From Aquila chrysaetos chrysaetos (lineage: Eukaryota; Chordata; Aves; Accipitriformes; Accipitridae), in contig NC_044027.1 of the NCBI RefSeq assembly GCF_900496995.4, positions 15,710,743 to 15,774,742 on the forward strand: a stretch of 64,000 nucleotides of DNA, written 5' to 3'. A program made the translations under genes and the position numbers. This document shows, one piece after another, positions 30,501 to 41,170 of the stretch (its first letter is position 1; each line of letters starts with the position of its first letter). The notes below the pieces were generated by a model that did no database searches, was not told the DNA's origin, and saw nothing but the letters and a program-made list of their open reading frames with translations.

Positions 30501-31370
30501 TTTATATTCAAGTGGAATATATTAGCATCCAGTTCAGCAAGAGCTGAGGGTCTTTGAAAGTCCGTTTCAGTGGAAGCTGTATTGATCCAACACAGGTTAA
30601 GAAGTAGTTGGCACCTTGCTGGCTTAGGTCCCAAACCTACCATAAGTACATCATTCAGAGACAGTAATGGCAGGCTGTGGGGGCAAGGCAACCTTTTGCC
30701 TTTGTTGTTTTCAGAGTTTGAGGAAGGACAACCTGTGTGAGAAAATTGTTTTCTTCCCAACTGGTACACTTAAAAAAAATCATGGAGTACTCAAACACTT
30801 TGTCTCAAAGTGTAGGTGATACTTTTCCTCTCTCCGTAATATATGGGTATTTCAGACAGCACTAAGGATCAACTACAGAATTTAAACCTCTGTAGAGAGA
30901 GGCTGTAAACTTAATTTCCTTATATTGGAGAGGGACAAAGAAACAGGAACCAAGGACTGCATTATGTAAAGGATCTAATTTCAGTTCAGAAAATAAGAGC
31001 ACTACATTTTTGGCATGGTGATCCTTTAAATTTTTTTCCTATATAGCTATTTAGATGAGTATGTAATGATGTAGTGTGGACTGTTTCACCTTAATTTTGT
31101 CCCCTACTGAAGTGGGATTTAAACTGGCGTTACTTGAAATTTCAAGACAGAAGTAGAGTTGGATTCCTCTGAACTTTTCAGTTAATCCTGCATGGTGAAT
31201 ATATACAAACTGTTTCGGGATTACCATTTAGTTTGTCCCTCTCAAGTGTCATTCCTGTGTTGATCTCTACCTCCAGCTTTAAAGATCTTGTTTTCTTATT
31301 TGCAGATCCTGAATGGATCAAGAGGTTATTGCAAGGACCTTGCACATTCTGTGATTCTCCTGTGTTCTAG
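24168..31370 (+). CDS. GTF3C4: GTF3C4, TFIIIC 90 kDa subunit (complete, 5 coding exons)
   Basis: Subunit of general transcription factor TFIIIC, which binds the internal promoters of tRNA and 5S genes and recruits TFIIIB for RNA polymerase III. The human protein is also reported to have histone acetyltransferase activity. Join: 24168-24503, 25403-27223, 29077-29207, 30147-30235, 31306-31370. All introns are GT-AG with matching phases. Total 2442 nt, 813 residues plus stop, close to the human 822. An Ala/Glu-rich N-terminus is followed by a WD40-like beta-propeller region (TFIIIC delta N-terminal family), an acidic Ser/Asp-rich linker at about 575-640, and a C-terminal zinc-binding domain with Cys738, Cys741, Cys755, His759, Cys764 and a terminal CTFC pair (805/808). 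It shares its promoter with DDX31 and converges on AK8. The name rests on remembered similarity to vertebrate GTF3C4. Confidence 0.97.
24504..25402 (+). other. GTF3C4 intron 1
   Basis: Begins in the CpG island, then turns AT-rich after a 20-base A run (24733-24752). No other feature recognised. Confidence 0.7.
24733..24752 (+). repeat. Poly-A run at the edge of the CpG island
   Basis: Twenty A in GTF3C4 intron 1, marking an abrupt change from GC-rich to AT-rich sequence. Confidence 0.85.
25403..27223 (+). CDS. GTF3C4: GTF3C4 coding exon 2 (main exon)
   Basis: 1821 nt, 607 codons, from acceptor TTGTCTTTTAG| to donor GCACGA|GTAAGT. The reading frame stays open into the intron until 27298, but the donor is strong and the next exon continues the conserved protein. 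It holds most of the WD40-like propeller (KYSSWSPLGCDANGRCLLAA, ISKAGLNVHNSHVTGLHSLP, HGIAVSPCGAYLAVIT) and an acidic linker (STEDDQEEGTS, MDIDDAADDS). Confidence 0.97.
27224..29076 (+). other. GTF3C4 intron 2
   Basis: 1853 bp. Holds an unexplained 79-codon sense ORF at 27675-27914 and a T run near 28690-28706. No conserved GTF3C4 exon is needed here, because exon 2 joins exon 3 in phase. Confidence 0.65.
29077..29207 (+). CDS. GTF3C4: GTF3C4 coding exon 3, zinc-binding domain
   Basis: 131 nt from TATTCCCAG| to GGCTCAG|GTAATT. It encodes VLIGHILKKMNKQTFPEHCS, LCKEILPFTDRKQAVCSNGH and IWL plus two bases. The CxxC and CSNGH groups are metal-ligand candidates of the TFIIIC zinc-finger family. 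Confidence 0.97.
29371..29389 (+). repeat. (GA)n microsatellite
   Basis: About nine GA units in GTF3C4 intron 3. Confidence 0.85.
30147..30235 (+). CDS. GTF3C4: GTF3C4 coding exon 4
   Basis: 89 nt from TTTCACAG| to CCAGAAG|GTAAAC. It encodes RCFLTYQSCQSLVYRRCLLH and DSIARHPTPE plus one base. Phases fit exons 3 and 5. Confidence 0.97.
31306..31370 (+). CDS. GTF3C4: GTF3C4 coding exon 5 and stop
   Basis: From acceptor TTATTTGCAG| to the TAG at 31368-31370. It encodes DPEWIKRLLQGPCTFCDSPV and a final Phe. The CTFC pair closes the zinc-binding domain. The ending CDSPVF is the characteristic C-terminus of vertebrate GTF3C4. Confidence 0.97.
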
Positions 31371-34300
31371 AGAAAAGCTATGTAAAGATTGAAAGTATTT
31401 TCTCTGCTGCATAAGCTCCCTTCAGTCTCGAAGGATATAGAACATAGGAATACAGACTTTACTAGAGGGGGAAGATGTTGTCCACAGCCCTGTAAATAGA
31501 ACATCGGAGGTTCTAGAAACCCCTTAAATCCAGAGCCTGTTCCATGCTCCAGAAACAGGAGTACATCTGGAAGAATGAGTTTATAAGGCGGTTTGGAAAT
31601 GCACCCCATTGAAGCATCAGCAGCTGGACATGCTTCCTTTTACTGGAAAGGAACTGAAGTCTTAAGCACGCAGTGTGAACTGTCCTTCATGCCCGACAAG
31701 TGTGTGATTTCCCCAAAGCTGGGACGGGAACAATGGAGCTGCCTCTTGAATGGTCTTGGTGGGTAGAGAAGGCTTCAGCCTGTAGTGCTCGCGTTTGCTT
31801 TTTAACAAGCACTGGCACTTGCTGCAGAATATTAAACTATCAAAATAATTTGTGGTTCTAATTTCTCGCAGAGTGAAGCATGTGCCAGTTACAGCCATAT
31901 GAAAGAAATTGGCCATTATATTAGTTTCACTTGAAGTCTAGAAGAATAACTCCCTCTTAACTGTTGTAACAATATTGCAGTCAGAAGGGTAATATTGGCT
32001 GCCTGGGTCAAATAACAGATCAGTAAGAATAACTTTTAAATGTAATAATTATTAAACTAATAGCAATTAGATTAAACACTAACATAATTTCCAGTGCTTT
32101 TAAGTCTCTTGCCCCACTCTCTTTTTCTGACCTAAGTTCTAACTACTTCCTAGCTTTTGCCAATGTATATCCCTTTTGTTTCACTTAACCCTCTACCACC
32201 AGGAATCATCTTCTCCAGTGTAACTCAGTTAACAAAAACATTACCGATTTACCTTATTTTCAGTTGAATTGAGAGTCTCCCTCATACAGTAACTGAGTTT
32301 TACAGAAGTTTGACACACAAGTAATCACTCCCAGCTGACAGTTTCTCTTTTCATAATAATGCAGTAAAGAAAAAAAAAAACCCAAACCAAAACTCACCAT
32401 GGCCAATATGTTATAGGTAGAGTTTCCACCAGTGGTCATGGAGTCTGGTGAAGCTATTCATGTATAACCTTGACATTCTCATCAAGAGATTCATAAATAC
32501 GCCAATGATGTAGCATGGCTGAGCCCAGAAATTTATTCTGCCTTCTAACTGTCCTATCATAATAAAACCATCTTTCTCTCTTTGGCATCTAGTTCCTATG
32601 GGGAGCAGGAGAATCCTTTTGAACTTCCTATGCAGTGTTAGAGGAATAATACCTCCAAAATGTGTGTGGTTATCTGGTACAGTTTGTCTTGTTAACTTAA
32701 ATCCATGTTGTCAAATAATCCAAAGTTTATGTATTTACATTCTTCAGAGTACCAATCTGGACACTCGGATAAGTTGCCCTGTTTGTGATTCATGACACTT
32801 CTAATTGTGTGTGAAGTGCTCTACAGCTGTTTGAGAAATCAAGGAATCATCCTGGCAGTATCAGTCTCCAACAATGCATGTGTGGATTGGTGCTTAAGTT
32901 TCCTTGATTCAATGACTATGCATATTTTCTTAATGTTCCTTCACCTTTAGTAGGAGCAAATTTTTTTCAGCTAACATTACAACAAGTCAGCTGTCCTTAC
33001 TATTCAGTGTTTTCATGCATTAAGCGTGATAGTGCTTCGATTGAGAATAATATTAATATAGTAGCCTAGAACAGCAGAAGCACATTCATCTGTAAAATAA
33101 TTAGCCTTGTTTGTAAATATCCTTGGAAGTGATACCATAATTGTATTAAAGAAATGTTTAGTTTTTTATTGCTGTGCATTGAAAATTGAAATTACTTCAG
33201 TGTGTCTGCAAAGAAAGAAAATGTAGATTGTGTTAGCACCTAGTAAAACAAAGAGTAACCTTGATACCCAGCGTGTGTGTAGTTTGGGGCCAGGTACTGT
33301 ACCTGGGGCAGCATTTATCTTCTTCCCAGTGCTGATGGGGTTTGCGAGGAACAGAACATCAATTTCCAATATGAGCTGAACAGGTTTGTTCATGGGGGTA
33401 GGGAAAACATTTTAAGTGGAAGCTGCAAGTCCTTGTCCAGGCAGTCCTGACCAGTTCATCAGCGAGGAAGTGTTCGATTCAGAAGTTCATCTGACTATGG
33501 AAAAAGGTGAGAGCTCTCCAGAACCATGTGTAAATGCTTTAAAAAAAAGTCAGCATTTCTTTGATATTGGCTTAGAAACCATAATAATATTCTGATCTGC
33601 TGAAATGTTTAAGTCTGGCTGACCAAAAGGTTCAGCTTGGTATCATTAGATTAATTCCTGGTGATTATTTCTAGCAGTTATCTTGAATTTCCCTGGATTG
33701 AGTTTTAATGCTTTAGATTTAGACATGTAGAAGCTCTAGTACACCTAGCATTAATGTTGCAGCATTAATGTTTATTTTCCTTGTCTTTCAAGGCAGTAGA
33801 CACTCAGTATACCATTGCCAGTTTATTTAACCTGATTTATGACTGCTGGGAGAATGGAATTTTAAAGCCAATGATGTCAGCTTTGTCTGCATGCCAGTGG
33901 AGATCCTTTAGCACAAAGCTTTCACTTCTCACCCTGACCCATTCACAACAGGTAAAGAGGTATTGTAAATTTTTTTTTTTTTTTTTTAAACCATCACTGG
34001 TCCATAAAGTGTATTTTTAACTAGTGTAGGCTTGAATAGTATAGCACGCGTCAGACCAGTAACATTTAACCTCTGATGCTGATCTTACTGGATTTTTTTG
34101 CCCAGCTAGCAGCGGAGACTTCCTTCAGGAAACCTTTTATCTGTCTTGGACTCATGACTTGCAGTTCTGGGAATGTGGAGGTTAGTCCCGTTCCTGTTGG
34201 AGTACTCTAACAACCTGCAGGGCTGCAGCAGCACCTTGATGCATTATCCTTTACCTTGTCCTAATGAAAACCCTTGCTTCCATCCCACACGGGGAAGGTG

Positions 34301-34646
34301 AGTAGGTGAGGAAGGTATGAGCACCTGCTGCCAGATCCTTGTGCTATTTTGCCATTAACAAGAGCTGCCTTCTCAAACTAATACATAGTGGAGCTATCCA
34401 GTATTAAGGGCCAGTCTGTTTTGAGACACCAAGTGAAGTATTCAAAGAATAAGTCCCACAAAATCAGACAGATTATCTCACTAAGTTTTTGTTTGGGATA
34501 TCTTGCAAACCTTAGAGCAAGTGAATAGTTGAAAGCTCTCTCAACTGCTTCACCATTTAGTAGTAAACACTGTGGCTGCTCATGGTGCTTCATCTCCAGA
34601 AGAATAACGCTCCAGCAGAGAGACTAAGTGGTTCTTGATGCACTGC

Positions 34647-34649
<3 letters not shown>

Positions 34650-34675
<26 letters not shown>
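34650..34675 (+). repeat. Poly-T run
   Basis: Twenty-six T followed by five A in the inferred GTF3C4 3' UTR. No element is recognisable at its flank, so it is not called a retroposon tail. Confidence 0.8.
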
Positions 34676-34683
<8 letters not shown>

Positions 34684-37357
34684 TTGTGGTACTTGCTCTT
34701 GCATCTGAGAATTAATAGCCAGAGAATTAATAGCTTCTGTGTCTGAAGCTAAGGCATCGTTGTCCTTGATAAGTAGCTTCTGATAGCATTTAAGATTTGC
34801 TACTCATGCTGATAACAACAGTTAATCCCTCCTCCACTGGGATGAAGAAATCCAGGCTAATCCAGGTTTGATGGATAAGCAGAACAGCTCTGGCCTGTAC
34901 AGCTTCTTGGTGCCTTGGTGCTAGATGCCATTGTCTGAACTAAGGTGAAAGTTTCGGCTCATGAGGACTCTGTTTGGGCCTCCAAACTGCACCTCCTGCT
35001 CTGGAATTGGTGACAGTGGAACTCATTGCTGCCTTTTAGCTTAATTCAGCTATGGGTTGGGGACTTAATCAATCGATCATCCTTTCCTTTTTTATGATCC
35101 CCCATCCTATTAATCCTATTGTATATTTCTAGAGAGGAAATATTATGGTTGCTAATGCATACATACAGGCAATAAATATTTCCCTGATTTTCTTATACTT
35201 ACCAGGTTTTCCACTAGCTAATGTATCATCAGTGATTACGCACAGCATAACACTATTTATTCTATCCTTATTAAGGGTTTCTTGACATAAAAGAACTGAA
35301 CGCAAACATTTATAGTCCTAGTTAAAGGCTAACAAATCACACTTGTGCTGTTATGCCCTAAACTAACATTTACAGGAGACTTGTTTGTACAAGTTTAATT
35401 TCTCAAATACAGAGCCCGCCCTTTATGACCCAGGCAGTTTGTGAAGCAGTGGGCAGCCTTGCAGGCACAGCTGCTGGACTCTCAGTTGCCACTTACAGGT
35501 ACGGCCTCAGAGAGAGAATGAGGAAGAGAGCCTAACCCCGCTCCTCAGAGCCCTCACCGCGGAGCAGGTTGGGGTTAATCACTGAAGCCGTTGCTCTTTT
35601 GCCAACATCTAAACTTTGTGCGTGAGACAGATGTGCAAGGCCAGTTAGATGTGCCTACCAGTAGATTATCTTCAGGACAGTGGCTGCGGGAAGAGGAAGG
35701 TACCTCTTCATTCTCTCTTGTCTGCCTTTCTGCTGAGTGGAGCTGTAGGTATGTCAGTGAGAGGCCACCAGGTGCCTGCTTCCTACTGTCAGTCATGGTA
35801 AAGTGCTTGCTGGCTTTTTACAATCTAATTCATGCTGGTTTTTCAATTCTTTCTGGCAGTCACCTTGTAAGTGTGTAGTTAGTAGCAGTCCAATACTTAA
35901 CAATATAATAAACTTCAAAATTTGTTACCGCAGAGCACTAGTTCATATTTTTGCAGCTGGAAGTAAGGGTAACAGCAGTCTTAGCCTCAAAGTGTTGGTA
36001 GTCATGGCAAAAGTCAGATTTATAGTAAGCATCTAAATTATCTGGAAGAAGGTGTTTATGAGTTCTCAGTGAATAAAGGTGAAATGCTCTGAGTAGTTAC
36101 CAATCCTATGTCTGTCCTCATCCTCCTTTTGTATTCCCTTTTGAAGCTTTCTGTATCATCAGGCCTGTAAACGCACAAATTATGCTGGTTATACTCCAGA
36201 CTTGCATCGAAGTGTGTAGGGTTTATTCTTTAACCAGAACCGGTACAAATGTCTGCGTGGAGATGCCTGCCAGTTTACAGCTCCACTGGTGAATACCAGG
36301 TTGAAAGCTGCTTTTTCCTCCTCCATGTGGGTAAACAAGGACAACTTGAGCTCGGCTCTATTCATCTGCAGTCCTGTCCTAGCTGTCGAAGGTGCAGGAA
36401 TCTTAACAAGACAGAGTCGAGCCTTCTCTTGGAAGTCTCAATCCAGGAGTTTTTCACAACTTTTAGAGGTTAGTATGTGTGTACAGCAATGCCCACAGAG
36501 CTTTAGTTTTCACCTCTTAACAGAGGAGGGCCGTGTATACATACTCAGATTTCTGTCTGTGCTAATCTTTGGCTGTACTCATTTCTAACTCTGGAGATGT
36601 TCCCAGACCCTCAGTGTCAGTTGAAATATTCTTATTCTGTCACTATTTTTTCATGCTAACTCAGTTTTAGCACTCTTCACTTGAAAGACCTGGAACTTCT
36701 GCTGCTCTGTCATGATCTGGGTAGCGACCTCAGGAGTGTCACAGCTGCCTGTGGATGGTTGTTTTCATTGTTGCAACGCAGCTGTCGCATGAGGCACTTG
36801 CTAGCATTAACTACACTACAGTTTGGGGCAGAAAGCAGAGTAATTCCCTGTACTGTCCTAGGCTGCAGCTGAATCAAGCCAAAATGTGAATGTTTGGAGC
36901 ACCTTCATCACAGGAGGACTCGCGCACTGCTGAGAGCCTACAGCAGGAGTTACAGGGCTGTGCCAGCCCTGCAGCATTCTTTAACACGAAACTGGGAGGC
37001 CAGCCCTGGAAAGGGAAAACGCAAGAGCCATCCAAATGGAACTGTTCAGAGGAGAGTTTAATTTAATTGCTCCGCTAATCTAGTTGATATCTTCATGCTA
37101 CTTTAATTCTGTTCTGGGGTGCGAGTGTTGTAGCTGGCTGACCACGCGGTCATCAGGCTGAACGAAAAGCAAAGTTTAGTTTTAATCTTTAGTTTCCGGA
37201 TTTTTCCTTTGAGACTTCGTTCATGGGAGGGTCTGACAAAGTTGCTGTGAATATTGATGCTGTGTATATGGCACATTTTGTAAACGTGAAGCAAACCTGG
37301 ATGAATGTTTTGTATACCACGACAGTAGCATTGTAATCCTGCTCCTTTTTTATTCTA

Positions 37358-37398
37358 AATAAATAAATAAAGTACTTGTTTGTAATGTCTGTATTTTG
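37358..37398 (+). terminator. GTF3C4: Candidate distal polyadenylation signal of GTF3C4
   Basis: Three overlapping AATAAA hexamers (37358-37363, 37362-37367, 37366-37371) followed at once by GT-rich TGTTTGTAATGTCTGTATT, the classical downstream element. This is the best plus-strand cleavage signal between the GTF3C4 stop and AK8. Confidence 0.6.
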
Positions 37399-37400
37399 AG

Positions 37401-40400
37401 GGACTGAATTCCTGGGAGGGACATGGGGTGCCAAGAGCCGGGACTGGCAAGAAACAGCAGCATAGTTAAGCACTCAGTCCTTCAGCATGAGACTTCACAC
37501 TTAAAAAAAAAAAAAAAAAAAAGCTTAATAATAAAAATCTCACTGTGGCCACTGTCACAGGACACCGGTGGTAAAGCCTGAGAGAGGACCTGGGGTCCGA
37601 TACTGCCCTTCAGCCCCACAACCATTCCCTTCTCCTCGCCAGCATAGGTTCAATCCCTCTTTTCCCTGGCCTCCCAAACCGCTGCATGGCAGCACTCCAG
37701 CTCCAGAAAACAATTCTGCTAAAGAACCAACTTTCTTTGATGAAAGTGGCCTGATATCACCTTTTCTTTTCTTCCGTAGAATCAAACAGTTCTTGTTGCA
37801 GAAAGAGGAGAGTAACCCAGGAGAGCCTGCTTGTAGAAGGGAATAGACAATTTTCTGTACGAATTACGTATGACAAGGCAAGAGTTACCTTTCAGGTTCA
37901 GTTTTGGCAACCGTGACACAGACGGGCAGTTACAGTTCACCACAGTTAGAACCACAGTTCACTCCTACTTAAGATCAACTCGGCTCCAGCTGCCCCTCTG
38001 GGAAGCAGAACTGAGGCACAGGAACCTGCCCAGCCTGTCTCTGCTCTAAACCAAACCTTAAGGACCTGTACGAACGCCTTCCTGGCCCTGCCTTCATTAG
38101 AGTCCCGCAGCTTCTACAGCACCTTGTGAACAGACAGTGGCAAAACCAGCAACATTTAAGGTTTTTGTGCTGGCAGCAGCACCCAAGCCTTATGGGGAAA
38201 GGTGAGAAACCAAAGGAGGCGGCAGGGGAAATCTTTCAAGAGCTACAGGGGTCTGGGCGGAGACGGTGCTGGAGGATTGGGTCTCCTGCCTGGGGGTGTT
38301 CAAGCATCCTTCCACCACAGTGCACTGAAGGATCTATTGTTTGGAGCAGGTGGACACAAAAGTTTGTGGAACACTTGGACATAGCCATCTTGTTGCTGAA
38401 CTACGTAATTAACAGCGTAATATATAGGGTATAGCACAACCTCCAAGCAGCCCGCTCTGCAAAGCGTCTTTGGAAAGTGGACTGATAAAAGATGTCCATT
38501 TCAGAACTGGGCAAGCTGTACAATAAGTAACGTCTGGTCCCTGCTGCGTTCTTACCACCTCCTCTTTACCTTGTTTTTCTCACTGCTCAACATTTGTTTT
38601 GCCAGAATAAGATGCTAATAAAATCAAGCGTAGTTACCAAATTGGTTTTCAAGTGTTGCATTCCAATTATAAAAGCCTAATTCCTCCTTCCACCCACTGA
38701 ACCTTTTTGGTATTAACAGGCTTTACTATGCAAAGTGATGCAGGGGCTGTTTCGTTTACAGTAATTAAATGAATGTCAATTGTTTTAGTTGTTTCTGAGG
38801 GAGAGTTCTACATGAGTATTAGCATGTTCTGCTAACCCTTACGTTCTGCACTTCAGGCCTGCTGCAAACCCTTGGGGGTTGACCATTGACCTGAGACTCC
38901 GTACCCAGACATGCCAAACGCATCTCAATGAGACGAGCTCTTTTTCTCAGTTTCTATGGAACCAGCAGAGCGGAACTAATATAGCGTCCGCATATAGATG
39001 AAAGAATGAAGAGGAAAAAGGGCTTTACAGCTAAATTAATTAAGCAGATGTACCTGTCTAATTAAAGATGCACTGTCCCTTTTGTACCCTAGCTGCAGTA
39101 CAAACAGTATTTAAACACACTCTCTATCCATTTCATCTATCAAAATATTTAGTAGGAACTCTCAGATGAAGGTGATATTAGCAAGATGAGCTTCCCATGT
39201 ATTATTAATAGAAGGGCTCCCAATTATGCATGAATACTACAGCATATCTTTATAGCAATAGCATAAAAACCAGCTGCCCAAGTAGGTTACCAAACAACAC
39301 ATTTGTAACAGGTAGGACTGTTACACGAGGGTTTGTGGTTGGGCCCTGTGCCGTGGGAGCGGCCTCTGCCTCAGCCTGGCACTACAAGCCAGAATTTCTC
39401 AGTGCAAGAGGTGCAGAGGACTCGGCTTGTGTTGCTGGTGCCAGAGGATTTGGCTTTCTTGGATTTCAAAGATATTTATTCTATTTTTTAAAGCTGCCCT
39501 CAAGGCTGGAAAGTCCAATTCCCATTCACCAAACCCTCCAAAGGTATTGAAAATTCCAACCTTAAGCTCTCCCAAAATAATACAACATCCCCCTAGCTAT
39601 CTGGATAACCAGGGTCTTCCCACCTGAATTTACTCTACAGGTGTGAGGAGGAAACTTGGCACATATGTCTCTACAGCACTCCAGATAGACCTAGACAACA
39701 ATCAAGGACAGCAACAAAGACCCAAACTTATTTACAATAATAGGATCAGAGAAGTCATCTAAAACCAAAAGGCTCTTGGAGGCCTGTACTCTCTGGAAGG
39801 AGAGGGCACCTGCCTCCTGCATCTTCCCAGGCACAAAGGGTTCCAGGAGAAAGTTGTATCTCCTCCCCATCCCCTGGTCAAGGGGAATTCACGCTCACGC
39901 ACAAGGGAGAAATAGAGGGTGATGTAATAGAGGCATCAAACTCAGTGCTTCTCTGAATCACAACAACAAATCACACCCTTTCTTAGAAGCATTAAGGGTG
40001 TGCATTTCCATAGCCAGAGATTTTCCAGTTAAGAAAGACTTTCCCGAGCATTTACTGCAGCCAGATCCAGCCAGAGAAAAAAAACCCACAAAACTGGACA
40101 CCTACCTGCCCAGCCACAGCTCAGTCAGGGCAGCCCTAAGCTGGGAGGCTCACTCTCTCAGGAAATCAGAATTTAGTAACCTATCTGCTCCTGCAGCTCG
40201 TTATGTCCTTAATTGGGTTCTGAAAGTGATGAACCTGCAACCAGTTTTCTATGGCTCTCGATATTTTTTCCAGTTCTTCTGAGTCTTTCTGCCCAACTGC
40301 AGAGTTGGACTGCAGAATAGGGTGATGGGGACGGCTGGTGCATCTGCAGTGTTTTGTCAGAACTTTTTAAGCAATCTGAGTTAACAAGGGAGTAGAAACA

Positions 40401-40923
40401 TCTGCACCCTGGCCTCAAAACACTGCAGTTGTCTTTGGGGAAAGTGCACTGCAAAGCTGCAAGCTTCATTTTTCTATTTGCTTTTGTATTTGCTTGCAGC
40501 AGAGTGGGACAGTGAGGTAGACAGGTAGTGCCTGTGTAGTTTTGGTGGGGAGCACTGGGTGAATTAAGACACAAAACACATCTAATAGCTTTAATACTCA
40601 TAATTGGCTTCATGGGTATTACATAGCTAAGACAAAACTACTATTCACTGAATCACAGAATCAGAAAAAGATATTTGAATTAAACACAGGAACTTCCCTA
40701 GCCACAGTGTTTCATACGTTGAATCACAAAACAAAAGCCAAAAAAATTTCCCGTAAAGCATAATTTGTTACTCTTTGTACTTCACTCAGCCTTGGTGAGC
40801 TTCAATTTAACACAGCTGGCTGACTTCCTCTTCACTTGTGATAACCTGCCACTTCAGTGACCGGACTGCAAACATTACAGGGAAAAGTTTAAAATCAACT
40901 GTTCCAGAAATCATCCTTATTAA
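37401..40923. other. Region between the GTF3C4 and AK8 3' ends
   Basis: Tail-to-tail spacer including the AK8 3' UTR on the right. It has an A run at about 37503-37521 and an enhancer-like AT-rich block at 38930-39245. The right part shows a minus-strand ATTAAA at 40595-40590 that could end AK8. A short stretch near 40650 (AATCACAGAATCAG) faintly resembles the 3' end of avian CR1 but is too short to call. No coding exon found. Confidence 0.55.
38930..39245. promoter_or_regulatory. Candidate conserved non-coding element A
   Basis: Clustered homeodomain-type words (CTAAATTAATTAAG, TCTAATTAAAG, CCCAATTATGCATGAAT) with no ORF and no repeat signature. Composition and word density resemble vertebrate developmental enhancers. 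Conservation cannot be measured here. Confidence 0.4.
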
Positions 40924-41170
40924 TTATAAGCTTTTTAATTTTTTGCATGGAAGGGGCTTGATGATACAGCTTTCTATAAACTCAAAGACAACATGAGGGT
41001 CTTGGTCAGCATTGACATAAATGGCATCTTCATAAAAATCCTCCAGTTCCTTGACATTCCTGTAATAGGTTTCCACACGCTTCTCAATATTTTCTTCCTT
41101 GTCTCTGGGGTTCTGCCTGAGACGGACTTGGATCTCTGGTGTCGGTGCTGGTCTGAATGTCATGTGGTAT
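40924..41170 (-). CDS. AK8: AK8 last coding exon
   Basis: 247 nt, acceptor CATCTCCAG|, completing Arg and then [20 protein letters not shown]. It continues with a charged helix ([20 protein letters not shown]), then [19 protein letters not shown], and ends at TAA. The frame is open upstream of the acceptor but shows no conservation there. Confidence 0.94.

Larger units (their letters stand above)
29208..31305 (+). other. GTF3C4 introns 3 and 4
   Basis: 29208-30146 and 30236-31305. Holds a (GA)n microsatellite at about 29371-29389 and otherwise plain AT-rich intron. Nothing else recognised. Confidence 0.65.
31371..37400 (+). other. GTF3C4: Inferred long 3' UTR of GTF3C4
   Basis: About 6 kb without any convincing coding exon after the GTF3C4 stop. 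It is AT-rich and has long T runs (33970-33987, 34650-34675). Single ATTAAA/AATAAA words occur earlier (31831, 32561). The strongest end signal is the triple AATAAA at 37358-37371. A very long 3' UTR is also known for mammalian GTF3C4. The extent is inference; a shorter UTR plus intergenic DNA is possible. Confidence 0.5.

Noticed and set aside
37645-37665. GGTTCAATCC, a tRNA B-box-like word (also near 2660)
   Set aside because: No A-box, cloverleaf or Pol III terminator at a proper distance.
40645-40680. AATCACAGAATCAG, reminiscent of the CR1 LINE 3' end
   Set aside because: Too short, and the repeated 8-base CR1 terminus and upstream body are absent.
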